Source: an uncultured Clostridiaceae bacterium
GTDB lineage: Bacteria; Bacillota; Clostridia; Lachnospirales; Lachnospiraceae
NCBI GenBank assembly: GCA_949841235.1
Contig: CATKZA010000048.1
Coordinates: 1 to 8,763 of the forward strand
DNA length: 8,763 nucleotides
Direction of reading: 5' to 3'
Shown: piece after piece, positions 6,003-8,763 of the stretch
Numbering within the stretch: the first letter of the stretch is position 1
Layout of the letters: the number at the start of each line of letters is the position of its first letter
The notes under the pieces: generated by a model
Told to the model about the DNA's origin: nothing
The model's input: the letters and a program-made list of their open reading frames with translations, nothing else
Databases searched by the model: none
Position numbers and translations under genes: made by a program

Positions 6003-6025
6003 CTAGTACAATGAAAATTTACTAG
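6003..6025. terminator. Weak inverted repeat between convergent genes
   Basis: CTAGTA (6003-6008) pairs with TACTAG (6020-6025) around a 12-base loop, in the 42-base gap between the plus-strand small-protein gene and the minus-strand LRR gene. It lacks a clear T-run, so a role as terminator is a guess based on position. Confidence 0.2.
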
Positions 6026-6027
6026 GC

Positions 6028-8211
6028 TCACTGAAACTTTATCTTCGCCTTCTTGTGAAGACCACTCCCTCTCAAGGTCTTTTTGAAGTTCGCCTTTTGC
6101 TTATTCGTACATTTGGGAAGATAAACCGTAAACTTCTTATAATTCTTACAGCCTACCTTCTGAAATATTTTTTCTTCCGAATCATCGTTTATCCATCTTC
6201 GCCATAATTTCCCCCGAAATCTTAATTTCTGCATGCTCCTGCACCCTTGGAATATATCGCTATCCATATGCTCAACCCCTTTTCCAATAACCACCTCTTT
6301 CAATGATTTGCACTGGGAAAAGGATGTATTCCATAGTATTCTGATCCGATCCGGCACCACTACCTTCTGAAGCCTTTTGCACCCTGCAAACACGCCATAC
6401 CCCAGATCTTTTAATTTGCGGGATAGTTTAATGTGCCTCAATGCCGTGGAATCGCTAAACACATGATATCCCATTTTCTTCACCTGATCGCCCATTTTCA
6501 CGCTCTGCAAATACCGAGTGCCACAAAATGCATTATCCTTAATCTCCTTCACCGTCTTTGGCAGGACATAATTTTTCCTCTTCTTGCTGCAAGGATAACG
6601 ATATAGCATCTTTTTGGATTTATTAAGCAGCACGCCATCCACCGATGCGTAATATTTATTCCCGGAATCTACCGAGATCTTCTTTAGTTTCCGGCACTCC
6701 TCAAAAGGCGGAATATATTCGGAAGCATCCATGCCGATATATTTTACATTCTTATAGAAATGAATGTCCTCCAATGACTGGCAGCCAGAGAACGCCGCAA
6801 CCCCCACATGGGTCAGTGCCTTATTTAGACGAATCTCCTTCAGTGACTTGCAATCATAGAAAGCATATTCCCCCACTTTTTTCACTGACTTCCCTAACGT
6901 AAGCCTCTTCAAATGGCTAGCGCACTGAAAAGCATCATCAGCAATATTTTTCACATCCTCCGGCACACTATAGCTTGCATCCTTTTTCCCCATAGGATAT
7001 GCCATCAGGGCATTGTTGCTTTTCTGAAACAGCACGCCATCCCTCGCCTCAAAATCCCCCTCTCCCTCTTTCACCTGGAATCTCTCTAACTTCGGACACC
7101 CCTTAAAATTACTTGCATAACAGCTTCTAGCCGTATTTGGCAGAATGACCGTCTGCAATGCCGCACATTTTTCAAACACGGCGTTTCCTGATTTTACCTC
7201 CTCCGGCAAAGTCACCTTCCGCAATTTCTTGCAATCTCCAAATACATAATATTCCAACTCCGTCTTAGCCGGAATATCCACCTCCTCCAGAGAACCATAT
7301 GCGAATGCCATGCTCTCAATTTTCATCAGGGTAGATGGGAGTTCAACCTTTGCCAGATGCCTGCATCTGATAAAGGCATACGACCTGATTACCTTCGTCC
7401 CCTCCCGCACCGAGTATGTCTTATCTGTCTTTCCCTTGGGATAGTAGAACAAATGTCCCGCACCGCCTTTATATCCCGCCTTTGAATAAAGTACATTGTC
7501 TATTACGCTCATATAGGGATTCTGCGTATCCACAGTGATCTTTTCCACTACAGCATCGCTGTACAAGCCGCCCCAGTACTTCAAGTCCCTTCCTATATGG
7601 ATTTCCCGCACATTTGAACATGCCCCCAGAATGTCGCTCTCCCAATCATCCCCCTCAAAATCATCGTAGCTGATGCATTCCACATTATCTCCCACAAATA
7701 TCTTCTCTACCGCATTATGTTCCGGTATGGCATTACAATATACCTTGTCGATCTTTTTCCCCTTATAATAGCCGGGAATATGTATTTCCTTCAAACCCGC
7801 TCCCCTCTTCGTCAGCTTCTTTATGCTCAGCTTATCTCCCTCGGAAAACACAAAATATTTTGCGGCATCATCCAGCACCTTTACAGAATAAGACAATTCC
7901 TTGCTCTGCATGCCCTCCTTTCCATAGGAGACCTTCGCAGTGATCCTGGCAGTCCCCTGCCCTGTAGGCAAAACAATCCCCTGGCCGCTCACGGAGACAA
8001 CCCTCGGATCACTTGAGGAATAGGCAACATTTTTAATATCCGCACCGATCACGGAAATGTCATCCCTTCCTCCCATGTAAATCACTTCCTCCTGCCCCGC
8101 TAGCCGAGGCGCATCCGCCGCCTCTCCTTTTCCCCCTCCCAGGGAAAGCACTGCCGCCAACATGAATGCCGCAGCAAAAAAAACTCTTCTCCAAATACTT
8201 ATTCTCTTCAT
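6028..8211 (-). CDS. Secreted Big-domain and BspA-type leucine-rich repeat protein
   Basis: A surface or secreted protein probably used in adhesion or interaction with host or other microbes. Residues 1-31 form a signal peptide (MKRISIWRR, a hydrophobic core, then a likely cut near GEA-ADA). Residues about 40-113 look like a bacterial Ig-like (Big_2) domain, with the typical VAYSSSDPRVVSVSGQGIV and GTARITAKV motifs. Residues about 135-665 are BspA-type (LRR_5) repeats of about 22-23 residues with the hallmark AFxxCxxLxxVxLPxxVxxI. Three linker modules interrupt the repeats at about 223-280, 377-428 and 510-562, each reading roughly V..gN.Y...DGVL......L..YP..K....Y.vp. The last 60 residues are basic (KKFTVYLPKCTNKQK to KAKIKFQ). 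There is no LPxTG sorting signal with membrane tail and no choline-binding repeat, so attachment, if any, is through another route. Start supported by GGGGG 7 bases upstream; own promoter at 8234-8262. It is a single-gene unit. Confidence 0.92.
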   Translation of the reverse strand: MKRISIWRRVFFAAAFMLAAVLSLGGGKGEAADAPRLAGQEEVIYMGGRDDISVIGADIKNVAYSSSDPRVVSVSGQGIVLPTGQGTARITAKVSYGKEGMQSKELSYSVKVLDDAAKYFVFSEGDKLSIKKLTKRGAGLKEIHIPGYYKGKKIDKVYCNAIPEHNAVEKIFVGDNVECISYDDFEGDDWESDILGACSNVREIHIGRDLKYWGGLYSDAVVEKITVDTQNPYMSVIDNVLYSKAGYKGGAGHLFYYPKGKTDKTYSVREGTKVIRSYAFIRCRHLAKVELPSTLMKIESMAFAYGSLEEVDIPAKTELEYYVFGDCKKLRKVTLPEEVKSGNAVFEKCAALQTVILPNTARSCYASNFKGCPKLERFQVKEGEGDFEARDGVLFQKSNNALMAYPMGKKDASYSVPEDVKNIADDAFQCASHLKRLTLGKSVKKVGEYAFYDCKSLKEIRLNKALTHVGVAAFSGCQSLEDIHFYKNVKYIGMDASEYIPPFEECRKLKKISVDSGNKYYASVDGVLLNKSKKMLYRYPCSKKRKNYVLPKTVKEIKDNAFCGTRYLQSVKMGDQVKKMGYHVFSDSTALRHIKLSRKLKDLGYGVFAGCKRLQKVVVPDRIRILWNTSFSQCKSLKEVVIGKGVEHMDSDIFQGCRSMQKLRFRGKLWRRWINDDSEEKIFQKVGCKNYKKFTVYLPKCTNKQKANFKKTLRGSGLHKKAKIKFQ

Positions 8212-8233
8212 AATAATTCCCCCTTCGTCTTCT

Positions 8234-8262
8234 ATATTATTTGCATAATCTTACTATAGCAA
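8234..8262 (-). promoter_or_regulatory. Promoter of the LRR protein gene
   Basis: On the minus strand, TTGCTA (8257-8262) and TAATAT (8234-8239) are spaced exactly 17 bases apart. Transcription would start near 8227, leaving a very short leader with GGGGG just before the ATG at 8211. Confidence 0.6.
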
Positions 8263-8263
8263 G

Positions 8264-8306
8264 AAATTATTAAGAAAAACGAAAGAAATTCTTAAGAATT
8301 ATTAAG
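8264..8306 (-). promoter_or_regulatory. Helically phased CTTAA repeats, probable activator or repressor site
   Basis: On the minus strand, CTTAATAATT, CTTAAGAATT and CTTAATAATT begin at 8306, 8296 and 8274, that is 10 and 22 bases apart, placing all three on one face of the helix. The middle unit is also the centre of a perfect 14-bp palindrome AATTCTTAAGAATT (8287-8300). The block ends just upstream of the -35 of the LRR gene promoter, where OmpR/PhoB-type response regulators usually bind direct repeats. The regulator is not in the window. Confidence 0.4.
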
Positions 8307-8438
8307 ATTGGCAAATTTACAATCATTGAGATGCTTGATTCTGCCGGATTGTTCAGAGTACAACTCCCTGAAAGCCCTCACAAATCCTCTGTATTTAGTA
8401 ACAAATATTTTGTTGCCGATGTCGGCCTCATCAATAAA
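8292..8438 (-). other. 48-codon open frame without ATG, downstream of the deaminase
   Basis: Directly after the deaminase stop the minus strand carries a frame with protein-like composition: FIDEADIGNK at the start, then FVTKYRGFVRAFRELY, and ending KFANLNNS then TAA. No ATG, GTG or TTG opens it in frame. An ATT (8433-8435) lies 6 bases after GGAGG (8442-8446), so an unusual ATT start is possible. An out-of-frame ATG overlaps the deaminase stop (TGATG at 8433-8429) and gives only 17 codons. The frame may instead be the leftover tail of a broken gene, or chance. It ends inside the phased repeats upstream of the LRR promoter. I do not recognise it. Confidence 0.3.
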
Positions 8439-8763
8439 TTACCTCCATTAACCTAAAATAGCCATTATACGTTACACCTTCAAACGGCTGCTGTTCTACA
8501 TTTCCCTCTGATAGTATACGCTTTGCCTCCTTCATCGGATATGGCTCAAAATATACCACCTTCTTTATGCCAACCTGCGCTATCTTGTTTGCGCATAGAT
8601 TGCAGGGATATGTCGAAGTGTACAATGTCGCTTTCTCTAATTCAGCAGTTGACCCGCTTTTTGTCACATTGAGTATCGCATTCTCCTCAGCATGCAAAGC
8701 CTTGCAATAATCTAGTATTTTAAAACTTTTCTTGAATAACCCATATGCCGCGTCCCTTATTCC
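8431..8763 (-). CDS. C-terminal part of a dCMP/dCTP deaminase-family zinc enzyme, possibly anti-phage type
   Basis: The frame is open to the right edge, so the gene is cut by the window. The 110 residues seen are the C-terminus; a TTG in the middle of the conserved motif (8697) should not be taken as the start. The zinc site is complete: HAE at visible residues 24-26 (LHAEENAI; His binds zinc, Glu is the proton shuttle) and PCNLC at 53-57. The family removes the amino group from deoxycytidine nucleotides. The wording LHAEENAILNVTKSG, LYTSTYPCNLCANKI, GIKKVVYFEPYP and the C-terminal PFEGVTYNGYFRL is closer in my memory to anti-phage dCTP deaminases (AvcD/DcdV type, which carry an N-terminal P-loop kinase domain) than to the short ComEB-type dCMP deaminase. 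Confirming this needs the missing N-terminus. The segment is visibly richer in A and T than the rest of the window. Confidence 0.8.
   Translation of the reverse strand, partial: GIRDAAYGLFKKSFKILDYCKALHAEENAILNVTKSGSTAELEKATLYTSTYPCNLCANKIAQVGIKKVVYFEPYPMKEAKRILSEGNVEQQPFEGVTYNGYFRLMEVIY

Noticed and set aside
6028..6140. Sortase signal in the LRR protein (YLPKCTNK near the C-terminus)
   Set aside because: LPKCT does not fit LPxTG, and it is not followed by a hydrophobic segment; the end is basic and soluble.
8400..8426. Terminator for the deaminase gene (AACAAA/TTTGTT and GCCG/CGGC inverted repeats)
   Set aside because: The G/C stem is only 4 bp, the A/T stem is weak, and there is no T-run in the minus-strand direction. 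They also lie inside the protein-like frame 8292-8438.
8431..8697. Complete deaminase starting at TTG 8697
   Set aside because: The TTG encodes the Leu just before the HAE zinc motif, and the frame remains open and family-like to the window edge, so the gene is a fragment cut by the window.

Overview
The window looks like chromosomal DNA of a Gram-positive, gut-type Clostridia member, most likely Lachnospiraceae. The evidence is the strong AGGAGG-type ribosome binding sites, a Clostridia-style DUF4430 lipoprotein, a BspA-type leucine-rich repeat secreted protein, and intracellular sugar-polymer enzymes of the kind common in that family. This is inference from protein style; there is no rRNA or other taxonomic marker. 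No tRNA, rRNA, CRISPR array, insertion sequence or phage gene was seen.

Left part (1-1390, minus strand): a DUF4430 (transcobalamin-like) lipoprotein gene is followed, with an ATGA stop/start overlap, by the first 70 or so residues of an ECF transporter EcfT (T component) that stops abruptly after a G7 tract. A further reading frame with a good ribosome binding site runs off the left edge. This is probably a degraded remnant of a vitamin-type uptake operon.

Centre-left (1475-4679): a plus-strand CE2-type SGNH esterase with its own promoter converges on a minus-strand GH13 alpha-amylase-family enzyme. The amylase lies downstream of a 150-residue uncharacterised gene. Three copies of a roughly 35-bp palindromic element centred on CGGCTTCGCCG sit between these genes: at the 5' end of the DUF4430 gene, in the convergent gap, and just upstream of the amylase.

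Centre (4697-5985, plus strand): a strong extended -10 promoter and a potentially structured leader precede a 302-residue protein resembling a shrunken, diverged CbiE-CbiT (CobL) corrin methyltransferase. It is followed by a 72-residue small protein. No other cobalamin gene is visible.

Right part (6003-8763, minus strand): a 727-residue secreted Big/BspA-LRR protein has a clear promoter and helically phased CTTAA repeats upstream. Beyond it lies a more A/T-rich segment with a 48-codon open frame lacking an ATG start. Finally there is the C-terminal part of a zinc deaminase of the dCMP/dCTP deaminase family that enters from the right edge and resembles the anti-phage deaminases.

The strongest candidates for something unusual are the diverged CbiE/CbiT-like protein with its small partner, the edge deaminase with its downstream non-ATG frame, the cut-off EcfT, and the dispersed palindromes.
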